Below are positions 46,460-56,569 of a stretch of DNA of 64,000 nucleotides, piece by piece (positions within the stretch are counted from its first letter, which is position 1; the number at the start of each line of letters is the position of its first letter). The notes under the pieces are model-generated. The model did no database searches. It was not told the origin of the DNA and was given only the letters and a program-made list of their open reading frames with translations. Both the position numbers and the translations under genes were made by a program. The DNA is from DASYAN01 sp963727755 (GTDB lineage Bacteria; Chloroflexota; Ktedonobacteria; Ktedonobacterales; Ktedonobacteraceae): positions 1 through 64,000 of the forward strand of contig CAVSHN010000023.1 in NCBI GenBank assembly GCA_963727755.1. The letters are read 5' to 3'.

Positions 46460-48876
46460 TTAGGATTTATCTGATCCTGTGCGATACTTTCTGTCATAGT
46501 TGATAATGAAATCCAACTCTTCAGCGGTAAAGCCGTAATAGTGAGCAAGAACACGGTCTATCTCATCGATAATGGCCTTTGATTTCCTGGCATAGATCGT
46601 ATAGCTTCCAGTTTTGCCTCGCTTGAAATGTCGTGCATATCGCTGAAAATCTTCCATGAGTTGATGGCATAACTGTTCAAGTGCATTAATCACAACATGG
46701 TCTTTGGGATATGAAAAGCGAAAGCCGAAGATCATATAATCCTTCAGGTTGAAAGTATCGAATGTGACCGTATAATACCACCAGAATAGTGAACTATTCA
46801 GTAAGGTGATAAACACGTCCCGCTTGTACTCTTCTTGGAAGGAACACTGTTTATTAGAGGTTGTCTCATATGGCCAGACGAAATTGACAAAGACCTTCCA
46901 GTAAAGTCCTCCAGCGGAACGATAAAACATGCTATTCTGGTTTGGCTTCTCTGCTAGGTATGTACTGATCTTCTGGTGGCGTAGGATCTTCGCCATAATC
47001 TCATTTTCCAGTGGATGACCAAACTTGGGATAGTAGTGTTTGTTATCGGGATCGTCAGGGGCAGTGATCCGGCAATAGCTCAGGCGTGAGAAGAGCAGAT
47101 GGCGCTGCTCCTGTGACCACTTCATCACATGTGTGCTGAAACGCTGCTCTGTCCCTTGTGTCTTGGCCAGATAAATGGCTGTAGGAATGCTAGCAATTTT
47201 GTCTCCTGAAAATAGCATCGAAGGGCGAAAATGGTAGAAAGAAAGCCAGCTACAGGGAAACCAGCGTCGAAAGCTCTCAATGAAAGGTATCATATTACGT
47301 GTTGCAAATGCTGCTAGCGGTAAAATCATTCCTGCACGTCCCTCTGGTGCAAGGAGTTGTCGGCTGCGTTCAACCACGCAGGGATACAAATTCGCACATG
47401 GTAACGTCACAAAATCATGTAGGGTATAGGGGAACGCCTTATCTGTGTACTCGACATACGGTGGATTACCGATGATGACAGTAAATCCTCTATTGGAAAG
47501 TACTTGCTTGAAAGCAACTTGCCAACCAAATGGTTTATTCGCTGAAATGCTATCTATACTGCCAGATTCATTTTGTTTGTTTATGCTCAACGCGCTCAAA
47601 ATATTGCCAATATGGATATGATGATTGATATGTGGCAATAGAGCCAGATCTTCAACTCGTTCAATGGTAGTAATCAGTTGGAGGAATAGGCGCAGCAAGC
47701 AAAGTTCGACTGCTTCCTCCATAATATCGACACCATAGAGATTGTACTCTATGATGGATCTGAGAATAAAGAAGTGCTGGTTAGGATACTGCTGGACTTT
47801 GGTCAGATGTGTTTGAAACTCATCGGCTTGCGGGATAGTTTGCATGCGCTCGAGACAGGCCTCGTACATGGTGGTCAGAGTCTCGATAGCTGCGAAGAGG
47901 AATGCTCCTGCACCACTGGTGGGATCGAGGATTGTCATTTGCTGTAATTGTTCATAGCAGTGCTGTAGGCTTGTTGGGTCCTCAATCTGGCGGATGGCAT
48001 CTGTGCTCAACTGGCAGATATCGAGATTAAAAGTAATCAGATCGTCAATCTCCGTGATCTGACCTGTGGCAATCTTTCTCTGTAGTGTCGTGTAATAGTT
48101 GCATCTAGCATGATACTCTTGTGACGTCTCGCCGGGCAGATAATTCTCACATTTGATGGCATCGTAGATATAACGGTTGGGATCTTCTTGTAAGAGATGC
48201 CATAGCTTGCTATGCTGGTGGATGTGCATGACTCTGTCAAAGAAAGAGGGCAATATTGTATTTTGTGCAATATATCCAGTGATGTCTTTTTTTGTATAGT
48301 AGGCACCCATCTGTTGTTGGTTGACATATTGCTCAAATAGAGTTCCCAAAATGGAGGGGTAAAGCACATTTTGATTTTTTGTATCAATTTTATTCATTCG
48401 CCATTGATAGATGTCAAAAAAATTAAAAATATCAGCAAATGCTTCGTCAGGAATAGTGAGGCTTGGATGCATCTGTTCTATAGTACAAGCTTGGAATAGA
48501 CTATGATGCACGTAGGGAATCCAACCAAAAGATCAGTAAGTTCATGAGAATGTATCGGTGTATTCAATTCTTGGTGAAAGAGAGGTAAGAGGAAACGCTG
48601 GTAAAAGGTATTGGGGCCATAGAGGTGTTGTGTCATCTCTAGCCGGGTTGCTAGATAATGAGAGTCGCCGTCAAGGAACCCTGCGGCCTGGAGAAAAGAG
48701 AGGAACATCAGTCGGTTAAGCACAAGTGAGCCATAGATATCGCGCTCTGCCTGTGTTATATCTCCCTGGAGATGGGCTAGGAATGCTGCACGCTGTATTT
48801 TGAAATGCTGATAGAATGGTTTGGCCTGCTGCTCCCTATCAAGGGAGGCTGATATCCTAGCTTTTCTACCAATCAA
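46460..48876 (-). CDS. Eco57I-type adenine methylase/restriction protein, frameshifted and missing N-terminal domain
   Basis: The main frame (46460-48511) has the SAM-binding motif ILDPTSGAGAFLFAAIE and the catalytic motif IGNPPYVEYTDK, plus LFEQYVNQQQMGAYYTKKDI. These are features of Eco57I/type IIG restriction-modification proteins that modify adenine. A C-terminal helical region (LEQLCHQLMEDFQRYARHF) could be target recognition. One missing base near 48511-48520 (CGTAGGG) separates it from the upstream frame to 48876, with ERDIYGSLVLNRLMFLSFLQ. No nuclease domain or convincing start codon with a ribosome site lies further upstream, so the protein is truncated. No other restriction gene is nearby. 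Confidence 0.7.
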
Positions 48877-48999
48877 AACTTAAGCGACCTTTTTTGTTAA
48901 CATCACAAGCAACCGTTGCTCTGGAAATCATTTTCCTAACAGGAAAGCTTATGCGTTTATTCTAACATGCTCTGTCAAGGTAGGGAGAGCAGAATAAGC

Positions 49000-49031
49000 A
49001 TATCTTCCATGTCTTTAGGCATGGAAGATAT
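49000..49031. other. Perfect 12-bp hairpin
   Basis: ATATCTTCCATG and CATGGAAGATAT flank an 8-nt loop. It has no T-run. The length and loop resemble transposon-end hairpins, but nothing else of an element is visible. Confidence 0.5.
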
Positions 49032-49144
49032 AGATACCGTATGGTCTTGCCAGAAAAGCGAAATGATGGTAACCTCAACCTACTTCGATTTCTCTTAGAA
49101 ACGCTTTGATTGATTATTTTCAATGAAGAGGAGATGTTATTGTC

Positions 49145-49924
49145 GTGTCGCAGACAGCTAAGAAAGAACAATCAGCTCTAGATCAGAGACGTAGCCGCCC
49201 GGGGCGGCGCCAGCAGGAACGTTTGCAACGTCAAATGCGTCGGCAGCGTCGCCGAAGAATTGTGATGAGTATATTGGGAGTAGTCCTGCTTGTCGGATTG
49301 GCGAGCCTAGCCGTCTGGCAGTTCCAACGTTACACCGCTGAAGTTGCTGCCACTAACATGCTGCATGCAACTGCTACTGCACAGACCGCAAACCTCCATG
49401 CAACTGCTACTGCACAGACCGCAAATCTGCATGCCGCTGCTACTGCCGAGGCTTGCACCCTTGCCATTAGCACAGAGTTATTGGGTAACCAGAATACTAA
49501 TGGGCAAGCTCAGACCACTGCAAATCCTGTTGTTGACTCTCCAACGCCACCTGCTGCCAGCCCTCCTCAGGTGCAGGGAACGCCGAAGAAACTTTGCAGT
49601 GGCCTTGAGTATATCGACATCAAGCAAGGTACTGGCCCAGTTGCCAAGAGTGGCAGTACAGTGAATGTGTACTATACTGGCTGGGTACAAGGAGGTCAGA
49701 AGTTTGATAGTTCCTATGATGATGGGAAACAGCCATTCTCGGTATCACCGCTTGGGCAAGCGCAGGTGATCACAGGCTGGAATCAAGGGTTGATTGGCAT
49801 GAGAGCTGGTGGCACACGCCGTCTGATCATTCCTCCTGAATTGGCCTATGGCGATCAGTCACAGGGGAGTATTCCTGCGAATGCAACGTTGATTTTCGAT
49901 GTTACTGTTGTAAGTGTTAAATAG
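49145..49924 (+). CDS. Membrane-anchored FKBP-type peptidyl-prolyl isomerase
   Basis: FKBP isomerases speed proline cis-trans conversion in folding proteins. The 259-residue protein starts at GTG 49145 with GAGGAG upstream. It has a basic head (residues 1-35), a membrane helix VMSILGVVLLVGLASLAVW, then three tandem copies of LHATATAQTAN (residues about 73-105). The FKBP domain (145-259) has VNVYYTGWVQGGQKFDSS, QVITGWNQGLIGM and RRLIIPPELAYGD. It probably works outside the membrane on secreted proteins. The stop converges with the oxidoreductase operon across a shared terminator. Confidence 0.85.
   Translation: MSQTAKKEQSALDQRRSRPGRRQQERLQRQMRRQRRRRIVMSILGVVLLVGLASLAVWQFQRYTAEVAATNMLHATATAQTANLHATATAQTANLHAAATAEACTLAISTELLGNQNTNGQAQTTANPVVDSPTPPAASPPQVQGTPKKLCSGLEYIDIKQGTGPVAKSGSTVNVYYTGWVQGGQKFDSSYDDGKQPFSVSPLGQAQVITGWNQGLIGMRAGGTRRLIIPPELAYGDQSQGSIPANATLIFDVTVVSVK
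49361..49450 (+). repeat. 33-bp tandem repeat in the FKBP gene
   Basis: Two full copies and one partial copy of a unit containing CATGCAACTGCTACTGCACA start at 49361, 49394 and 49427. They code the A/T-rich linker in frame. Confidence 0.8.
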
Positions 49925-50014
49925 TCTAGCTTTCCAGAAAATAGAAGCCTACACCTCGAAGTAGGAGGCTTGATCACGGCGTGGGGTTCCTGACCTGAAA
50001 TTTGCAAGGAAAGT

Positions 50015-50061
50015 TACAGGAGTTCTTCCGAATAGCAAATACTATCGGAAGAACTCCTGTA
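50015..50061. terminator. Bidirectional terminator between FKBP and oxidoreductase genes
   Basis: TACAGGAGTTCTTCCGA and its exact complement TCGGAAGAACTCCTGTA flank a 13-nt loop. It serves both convergent transcripts; trailing sequence is T-rich on each side (TATTTGC; AACTTTCC). Confidence 0.7.
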
Positions 50062-50071
50062 TATTTGCTAT

Positions 50072-50917
50072 CTAGGCATATCGTTTTATGTACTGCTGGA
50101 TATCAAATGGTTTGGCTTGCTCAGTGAGCTGATGTGCCGTCTGGTCCATGGTAGGCTGCTCAGCGCGATAGAAAAGGCCAGTGAACAACTGTTTTGTTTC
50201 TAGTGCTAGCAGCATGGCTTTGGCGTGATCTGCGGTATCATGGTTAGCTGGAATAGATGTTGTGGCAGCATCCCAAGCGTCGAAGGTTTTATAGAATGTT
50301 GGGCAGGGACTAAGTGCATGGATAAAGGAGAACCCTTTATGTTCTACGCCCTGTTCAATCAAAGCTGTTAGCTCCTTCGGTTTTGCCGAGTAGCCACGTG
50401 CAACGAAACTTACGTTCAATGACAGCGCAGTAGAGATCGGGTTGAACTGTGATGCCATCAAGCCATAGGGTGTGGACTTGGTTACGTGCCCTATGGGAGA
50501 TGTTGGGGAGGTTTGTCCCTTAGTCAAGCCATAGATCTCGTTATCCATCACGATCACCGTGATATCAATATTACGTAATGCTGCATGAACAAGGTGCCCA
50601 GCACCAATGCTAAAGAAGTCGCCATCACCACCGACTGCAATTACTCTCAAGTCAGGGCGGGCCATCTTTAATCCCTGAGCGACTGGCAGAGCGCGACCAT
50701 GCACACTGTGGAAACCAAAAGTTTTCAGAAAGTGTGGGAAGCGACTTGAGCAGCCGATGCCTGAGACAATTACGGTTTGATCAGGGGCCAGTTTAAGTTC
50801 TGCCATACCACGGAGGACGGCATTGAGTACACCATAATTGCCACAGCCGGGACACCACGTCGGATTCACTTTGCTCTTATAGTCTTTTGGTGTAGGATTA
50901 ATGACTGTTTCTATCAT
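50072..50917 (-). CDS. korB: 2-oxoacid:ferredoxin oxidoreductase, beta subunit
   Basis: The beta subunit binds thiamine pyrophosphate and an iron-sulfur cluster. CPGCGNYGVLNAVLRGMAEL near residue 22 carries two of the cluster cysteines. VSGIGCSSRFPHFL and the thiamine motif AVGGDGDFFSIGAGHLVHA near residue 100 follow, with NEIYGLTKGQTSPTSP near 130. The 281-residue length is usual. It starts 2 bp after the alpha subunit stop, so they form one operon. Substrate is probably 2-oxoglutarate, judged from close family resemblance only. Confidence 0.88.
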   Translation of the reverse strand: MIETVINPTPKDYKSKVNPTWCPGCGNYGVLNAVLRGMAELKLAPDQTVIVSGIGCSSRFPHFLKTFGFHSVHGRALPVAQGLKMARPDLRVIAVGGDGDFFSIGAGHLVHAALRNIDITVIVMDNEIYGLTKGQTSPTSPIGHVTKSTPYGLMASQFNPISTALSLNVSFVARGYSAKPKELTALIEQGVEHKGFSFIHALSPCPTFYKTFDAWDAATTSIPANHDTADHAKAMLLALETKQLFTGLFYRAEQPTMDQTAHQLTEQAKPFDIQQYIKRYA

Positions 50918-50919
50918 GA

Positions 50920-52704
50920 TTAGGAAGCCTCCTCAATGGCCTGTAGAATTTCACCTGTGGTGAATGGAATTCCTCCAAAATTGTTCACACGTATGGCTTG
51001 CAAACCATATTTCGTGCTTAGCAAATTGGCAAGCTGACCTGAGTAATTGCACTCTGGCACAATCACTTTCTGTACTGACTCAATAAAATCGCAGATTGTC
51101 TGATCAGGCAGGGGTGATAAGATCTTCAGATGGAGCGATGCAACTTGATGGCCCTTAGCGCGTGCGCGATCTACGGCCTCCTGAATCGTTCCTTCAGTTG
51201 AACCCCAGCCGATGATGCCAATGGTTGCTTTCTCATCCCCATAGCGCTTGGGAGTTGGTAATACTTGAGCTGCCGTTTTGAGCTTACTGAAACGTTTCTG
51301 CGTCATTGCTATATGATCCTCTGGGTCATACCTTGGATGACCATAATCATCGTGTTCCAGTCCAGTGGCCGTATACACAGCTGCACCCGGTCCAGGTGTG
51401 CTGATTGGCGAAACACCACTTTCCGTGTATGCATAGCGAGAATAGGTGTGAAATACAGCTCCGGTGCTGACAATGGCATTCTCATTTTTGCTTGCCCCAT
51501 TGCTCCCATTTTCAGTATGAGTTCGTGGATGATACTGCTGGCGCTCCTGGATCTCTGCGGGTTTAAAGTGGCTGAGATCGATGCTTTCCACTCGTGCTGC
51601 TAGCGATTGATCGGTAAGGAAGAGCACTGGCATCTGATACTGATCAGCCATATTGAATGCCAGAATCATGAGATTGTAGCAGTCAGCAACATTGGCTGGA
51701 GCTACAATCATGCGTGGGGCATCACCATGTCCGGCATAAAGTGCAAAGCTCAGGTCTGATTGCTCCATTTTGGTGGGCATGCCTGTGCTGGGCCCTGCAC
51801 GTTGGGCATCGATGATCACTGCTGGCAATTCGGCCATCGATGCAAGTCCAATCAGTTCCGCCATCAAAGAGAGGCCAGGGCCAGATGTTGCAGTCATGGC
51901 ACGTGCGCCACCATACGATGCGCCCAGGATGGCTGCAAGGGCCGCTATTTCATCTTCTGTCTGCAGGAATGTGCCGCCAACCAGAGGAAGCTCTTTGGCC
52001 ATACCTTCCATAATGTCACTGGCGGGTGTGATCGGGTAACCAGCAAAGAATCGGCACTGAGCAGCTAATGCGCCAGCGACTACTGCCTGATTCCCGTTGA
52101 GCACCACACGATCAGCCTTCTCGACAGGACCCAGCAGGTAATGGTCTGCTTTGGATATGTGCTCGCTAACGTAGTTTCTAGTCATCTCCAGTGCGAGCAA
52201 ATTTTTCTCCATGAGAGTGGTATTTGCTTTACGCGACTTAGAGAGTTTGGATTGCATGACTTGAGTAATGGCTTCGAGCGGAAGTCCGAACAAGCCGGAG
52301 ATCGCGCCAAGCACCACCATATTTTTTGTTTGAAAGAGCTTAACTTGTTTGCGGGCAATTTCATTAAACGGGATAGCATACGTGATATAATCGCCCGTTT
52401 GGGGTGTAAAGTCGGAGGGATCGTGGATGAGCACTCCTCCATGGCGTAGCTTGCCTACATTGCGATCATAAGCTTCTTTATTCATGCAGATGAGCACATC
52501 AGCGTAGTCTTCCATTGACTTCACTGGATGATTGCTAATACGAACTTGAAACATGCAAGGCCCGCCGAGAATTTCAGCCGGGAAGGTTCTGAAGGTATAA
52601 ACGTGATATCCCCAGCGGGCTGATGCTAGGGCAAGAATATCACCTCCTGAGATGGTTCCTTCGCCAGATTCGCCTCCGATACAAATAGTTACTTCGTTGA
52701 CCAT
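50920..52704 (-). CDS. korA: 2-oxoacid:ferredoxin oxidoreductase, fused gamma-alpha subunit
   Basis: ATG 52704 with AGGGGAA upstream starts MVNEVTICIGGESGEGTISG; an in-frame ATG 39 bp earlier is less likely. The gamma domain (residues 1-190) has RTFPAEILGGPCMFQVRIS. The alpha domain has FFAGYPITPASDIMEGMAK, QTEDEIAALAAILGASYGGA and TSGPGLSLMAELIGLASMAE. The C-terminal domain ends IRVNNFGGIPFTTGEI. A linker near residues 400-440 holds a N/G/S-rich insert. With KorB it makes an acyl-CoA and reduced ferredoxin from a 2-oxoacid, or runs in reverse. Confidence 0.88.
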   Translation of the reverse strand: MVNEVTICIGGESGEGTISGGDILALASARWGYHVYTFRTFPAEILGGPCMFQVRISNHPVKSMEDYADVLICMNKEAYDRNVGKLRHGGVLIHDPSDFTPQTGDYITYAIPFNEIARKQVKLFQTKNMVVLGAISGLFGLPLEAITQVMQSKLSKSRKANTTLMEKNLLALEMTRNYVSEHISKADHYLLGPVEKADRVVLNGNQAVVAGALAAQCRFFAGYPITPASDIMEGMAKELPLVGGTFLQTEDEIAALAAILGASYGGARAMTATSGPGLSLMAELIGLASMAELPAVIIDAQRAGPSTGMPTKMEQSDLSFALYAGHGDAPRMIVAPANVADCYNLMILAFNMADQYQMPVLFLTDQSLAARVESIDLSHFKPAEIQERQQYHPRTHTENGSNGASKNENAIVSTGAVFHTYSRYAYTESGVSPISTPGPGAAVYTATGLEHDDYGHPRYDPEDHIAMTQKRFSKLKTAAQVLPTPKRYGDEKATIGIIGWGSTEGTIQEAVDRARAKGHQVASLHLKILSPLPDQTICDFIESVQKVIVPECNYSGQLANLLSTKYGLQAIRVNNFGGIPFTTGEILQAIEEAS

Positions 52705-53080
52705 AAATATTCCCCTGATAATGTTGACCGCGCCACGCATCAATGTTGCATAGCGCGGGGTGTGCTACTAGGTCTCTTGTTTTTGGCAGGAGAGTTTCAG
52801 TTATCTCTGCCCATGCCAGAAAATCCCTTGCTTTAAATCTGGGGATGAATGGCGTGTCCTTTTGGTGGGGCAGGGGCAAGGAGAGCTTTCCCTCGCGTAA
52901 CTGTCATTATTGTCTCCATTGTCACTATTATAACATATTTCTGAGGTGAGGCGTCCAGGAAAACGGGTGCTCTACTATAAAAATTTCATAAAGATAAATG
53001 TTCTAACTTTGGTTGGTGAGAATTTGGTTGGTTTAGCCTATTCACAGTGGGGCTGAGATATGTTACAATGTATCTCGCAA
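52705..53080. other. Intergenic region upstream of korA and tRNA
   Basis: No gene is supported. A purine-rich CTTTGGTTGGTGAGAATTTG lies near 53010, and TACAATG at 53065 could be a -10 for the tRNA, about 10 nt before it. Confidence 0.4.
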
Positions 53081-53153
53081 GGGCCCATAGCTCAGCGGTT
53101 AGAGCAGTCGGCTCATAACTGATTGGTCGTAGGTTCGAATCCTACTGGGCCCA
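53081..53153 (+). tRNA. tRNA with CAT anticodon (tRNA-Met)
   Basis: A complete cloverleaf: acceptor GGGCCCA/TGGGCCC, D-arm TAGCTCAGCGGTTAGAG, anticodon loop CTCATAA with CAT, and T-arm GTAGGTTCGAATCCTAC. CCA is not encoded after discriminator A. CAT also fits a lysidine-modified tRNA-Ile2; the initiator type lacks support because the acceptor is fully paired. Confidence 0.92.
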
Positions 53154-53202
53154 CCCTTCGCTTAGGAAACCAGTTCCTATGTTTTTTTGGGAATTGTCAC
53201 CT

Positions 53203-55467
53203 TCAAGTGATTTTCCACCGCCACGCGAGCTTTTCTCCATCTCGGAATCTGCAACGTCGCCACACCACCGAATCTGCATCTTTGCCAATAAACAAACCAG
53301 AAGTTTCATTAGCAAATGTTTCGCAGTTTTCAAATGTTCCTTTCCCCCTGTCATGCACATAGATGCCGACCTGTTGCTTATCATGGATCTTACATCGACG
53401 CATGAGTGGATTGCCTTCTGTTTTGACCAAAACTCCTGCTAACTTATTAGCAAAGATCTCACAGTCTTCAAATACTCCTTTCCCCCTGTCATGCAGCAAA
53501 ATGCCACCAGCTTGTCCATCATGGATCTTACATTGGCGTATGAGCGGCTTGCCTCCTGTTTTGATCAAAGTTCCTGCAAACATATGAGCAAAGAGATCGC
53601 AGTCTTCAAATGTCCCTTCTCCCTGCTCATGCAGCAAAATGCCACCAGCTTGTCCATCATGGATCTTACATTGGCGTATGAACGGCTTGCCTCCTGTTTT
53701 GATCAAAATTCCTGCAAACATATGAGCAAAGAGATCGCAGTCTTCAAATGCCCCTTCTCCCTGCTCATGCACTAAAATGCCACTAGCTTGTCCATCATAA
53801 ATCTTACACCGACGGATGAGCGGCTTGCCTCCTGTTTTGATCTCAATTCCTGCAAACTTATTAGCAAAGAGATCGCAGTCTTCAAATGTTCCTTTTCCAT
53901 ATTCATACACATAGATTCCACTATGTTGCATATTATGGATCTTACATTGACGTATGAGCGGATTGCCTCCTGTTTTGACCTCAACTCCTGCAAACTTATT
54001 AGCAAAGATCTCGCAATTCTCAATAACTCCTGCTCCCTGATCATAAACAAATATCCCACTTTGGCCTCCATCTCGAATAATACAGTGCTGGATGAGCGGT
54101 TGTGCTGTGCTGTTATGAATACCTATACTGGTATGTGCATCACAAGTCACGATACAATCACTTAGATGGAAGCGACCGTAAGGAATATCTATAGCAAAAT
54201 GGTTTTGGGCTAACCCGCATATGGTCATTCCACTTATTGCTGCCGAGTCAGTAGCTATGTGAATACAATTAGCATTTTTGCTTATAAGCACGATCTGCTC
54301 ACGTGGCCCGTCGCCAACAATCTCGATATTTTTATCGAGAACGATGCTTTCTGTATAGGTACCCGGACGCACGAGGAGGCGTGTTTTCTCTGGAACATTC
54401 TTAATTGCGGAGCTAATACTGCTGTAGTCAGCGCCTGATAAGGCTACAGTGACGGATTTGGCGGGGCTCGGTAACGGAGCATTGAGTTGACTAGATTGAA
54501 GCGTAGAGGTATTTCCAGAAGGCAGTTTTTGTAGTGTCTGTTTGATCTCCTGGATGCTGGCTGGGCGCAGGTCTTTTTGTAGTGCGACCATACGTTGGAT
54601 GAGTGCAGCCAGATCAGGTCCTGCCGCGTACTGGTCTAGAGTAAGTGGTGGAAATTGAAACGGCTCGTTGCTGGGGTCACGCCCGGATAACAGGTGATGC
54701 AATGTTGCACCGAGGCCGTAAATATCGGTCAAAGCAGTTGATTGAGCACGGCCAAACTGTTCTGGGGCAGCGTAGCCTGGTGTTCCAAGTGCGACGGTGT
54801 CTTTAGCCTGTCCTGTCTTGAAGAGACGTGCAATGCCGAAATCAATCAGGTAAATGTGCTCATCTTCGGTGATCATGATATTAGCAGGTTTTAAATCGCG
54901 GAAGATAATCGGTGGCTGACGTGTGTGCAAGTAATTCAACACAGTGCATAGCTGGTTAGCAATATGCAGGACAAGAGGAAGTTCCAGTTTTCCTGCTGGT
55001 GAAGTTTTCAACATCATCTCTAATGTCTGCCCATCAATATAGTCCATCACCATGTACCAACGCTGTTGTTCTTCAAAATGATCATAGATACGTGGCAGAT
55101 TTGGATGCGTTAGACTTGCTAACAACATTGCTTCCTGTTTGAAGGCCTCGATAGACTGCTGAACTTCCTGGGGATCGAGTGGTTGTGAGCCATTCACTTG
55201 TATGCTCATTTCTTTTATCACTCGGGGAGCTGCATTGAACATGACATCCTCAGCAAGGTAGACCGCGCTAAATCCTCCCTCGCCTATTTTGCGCACGACG
55301 CGATAGCGTTGCTTTGATAGAGTAGTATTTGTGAGTAAGCCTGTAGCAGTAGACTGGGCCTTGCCTGCATGTATGCTCAGCGGCTTTCCACACGCCACAC
55401 AAAATTTACCCGTACTTCGATTGGCTGCTCCACACTGATCACAAAAATGTCTTGATTCAGTCGCCAT
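53203..55467 (-). CDS. Ser/Thr protein kinase with zinc ribbon and right-handed beta-helix
   Basis: The 754-residue protein starts with a zinc ribbon: FCDQCG and FCVACG at residues 8-26. A Hanks-type kinase follows (about 55-315) with GEGGFSAVYLAE, VIKEM (K85), FRDLKPANIM (D191), DFGIARL (209) and GYAAPEQFG; HRD is replaced by FRD. After a linker, residues 340-754 form a beta-helix of the pectin-lyase/NosD type, with ESIVLDKNIEIVGDGP-like turns. It contains five near-identical 46-residue units from about 501 to 730 (GxLIRxCKI, GIxVHxxGxG, FEDCDLFAxxFAG). No membrane helix is seen, so the kinase and helix are on the same side. It could use the helix to bind a surface or large partner. Confidence 0.85.
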   Translation of the reverse strand: MATESRHFCDQCGAANRSTGKFCVACGKPLSIHAGKAQSTATGLLTNTTLSKQRYRVVRKIGEGGFSAVYLAEDVMFNAAPRVIKEMSIQVNGSQPLDPQEVQQSIEAFKQEAMLLASLTHPNLPRIYDHFEEQQRWYMVMDYIDGQTLEMMLKTSPAGKLELPLVLHIANQLCTVLNYLHTRQPPIIFRDLKPANIMITEDEHIYLIDFGIARLFKTGQAKDTVALGTPGYAAPEQFGRAQSTALTDIYGLGATLHHLLSGRDPSNEPFQFPPLTLDQYAAGPDLAALIQRMVALQKDLRPASIQEIKQTLQKLPSGNTSTLQSSQLNAPLPSPAKSVTVALSGADYSSISSAIKNVPEKTRLLVRPGTYTESIVLDKNIEIVGDGPREQIVLISKNANCIHIATDSAAISGMTICGLAQNHFAIDIPYGRFHLSDCIVTCDAHTSIGIHNSTAQPLIQHCIIRDGGQSGIFVYDQGAGVIENCEIFANKFAGVEVKTGGNPLIRQCKIHNMQHSGIYVYEYGKGTFEDCDLFANKFAGIEIKTGGKPLIRRCKIYDGQASGILVHEQGEGAFEDCDLFAHMFAGILIKTGGKPFIRQCKIHDGQAGGILLHEQGEGTFEDCDLFAHMFAGTLIKTGGKPLIRQCKIHDGQAGGILLHDRGKGVFEDCEIFANKLAGVLVKTEGNPLMRRCKIHDKQQVGIYVHDRGKGTFENCETFANETSGLFIGKDADSVVWRRCRFRDGEKLAWRWKIT
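53278..53967 (-). repeat. 138-bp tandem repeat (5 units) in the kinase gene
   Basis: Five in-frame units, each encoding 46 residues, occupy the 3' third of the kinase gene. Neighbouring units share long identical stretches such as GACAAGCTGGTGGCATTTTG on the minus strand, so the array grew recently by duplication. Confidence 0.85.
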
Positions 55468-55697
55468 GAGTAGTCTCCTTCAAGGAAGAGGCGAAGAAGG
55501 CATCCTGAGCAAGCTTGCGGATATCGAGATTGCAGGTAAAAATTTGCCCTCGTTGACTAACGACTACCGCAAGGATTCTACCACGGGATGCAACTTGTTA
55601 TCAAACTCTTGTTTTGACAGCTGATTGCTTCGGTGGTATAGTTGATGAGTAGTTTTTTCTTACGGGAAATCCTTTTTTTTGTCAATCCTTCTGCTGA

Positions 55698-56423
55698 ATG
55701 TGGGTTTACAAGGAGGTTGGTGACATAATAAGTGCAAAAAAAGAATTTATTCAAAAAAGCTATAAGGCTTTTGTCTTCGACTTTGATGGAACATTAGGAG
55801 ATACAAAAGAATGCGTGGTTGCTGCCTTTCAAAAAGCTTTATCGCAGAATGAGTTGCCTGTTGCAGAAATAGAGCAGATTATCCACTTTATGGGTCTTTC
55901 CCTGAAGGATGTATTTAAAAAACTCACCAGTAAATCAATGATGGAGACAATGTATGAGAAACTTGTTTCAGATTATAGAGCTTGTTATAGGGAGTTCCTC
56001 GTACAGAAAACCTTTCTTTTCCCTGAAGTTGTAGAAACACTAGAAAAGCTAAAACGAGGGAATATTCTTCTCTCAATTGCAACAAGTAAGAAGACAGAAT
56101 TCGCACTGTTGAGCTGCCAGCATCTCCATATCGACAAGTATTTTGACCTTTATGTTGGCGATGATATGGTGACACACAAAAAACCTCATCCAGAGATGCT
56201 CTTGTATACCCTTGATCAGCTCAAGATTGACAAATCAGATGCTGTGATGGTTGGGGACTCGACATTTGATATCGAAATGGGAAATGCCATTGGAATGGAT
56301 ACCATTGCTGTTAGTTGGGGTGCTCATCCCATAACCTTGTTGCAGTCTACTAAGCCAAGTTACATGATCCATCAATTTTCAGAATTAACGCAGTTTCTTG
56401 ATCCCAGCACAAAGGTCGAATAG
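55698..56423 (+). CDS. HAD hydrolase, phosphoglycolate phosphatase-like
   Basis: The 241-residue HAD phosphatase has AFVFDFDGTLGDTKECVV (motif I, nucleophile DFDGT). An alpha-helical cap lies near 45-120, followed by LLSIATSKK (motif II), a lysine in KKPHPEM (motif III), and VMVGDSTFDIEMGNAIGMD (motif IV). ISWG-like VSWGAHP is typical of Gph-type proteins. The start is uncertain: ATG 55698 has no clear ribosome site, while AAGGAGG near 55712 lies inside the frame with no ATG/GTG/TTG in register just after. Substrate is unknown. Confidence 0.8.
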   Translation: MWVYKEVGDIISAKKEFIQKSYKAFVFDFDGTLGDTKECVVAAFQKALSQNELPVAEIEQIIHFMGLSLKDVFKKLTSKSMMETMYEKLVSDYRACYREFLVQKTFLFPEVVETLEKLKRGNILLSIATSKKTEFALLSCQHLHIDKYFDLYVGDDMVTHKKPHPEMLLYTLDQLKIDKSDAVMVGDSTFDIEMGNAIGMDTIAVSWGAHPITLLQSTKPSYMIHQFSELTQFLDPSTKVE

Positions 56424-56569
56424 GCTTACCTCTAGACGGCTTTTGCTCTCTTAAAAGTGGCGAAGGGCAGGGTAATGCTTGTAAAATCTTTTTCTCTTGA
56501 AGGAAAGGCCATCCTGTCCATACCTGCCATTGCCATTTGTCCGGGCCTTTGGCCACATTGAGCCAATCG

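Noticed and set aside
53203..54165. Several plus-strand frames with repeated peptides opposite the kinase gene
   Set aside because: They are antisense readings of the 138-bp repeats; the minus frame has kinase and beta-helix motifs.
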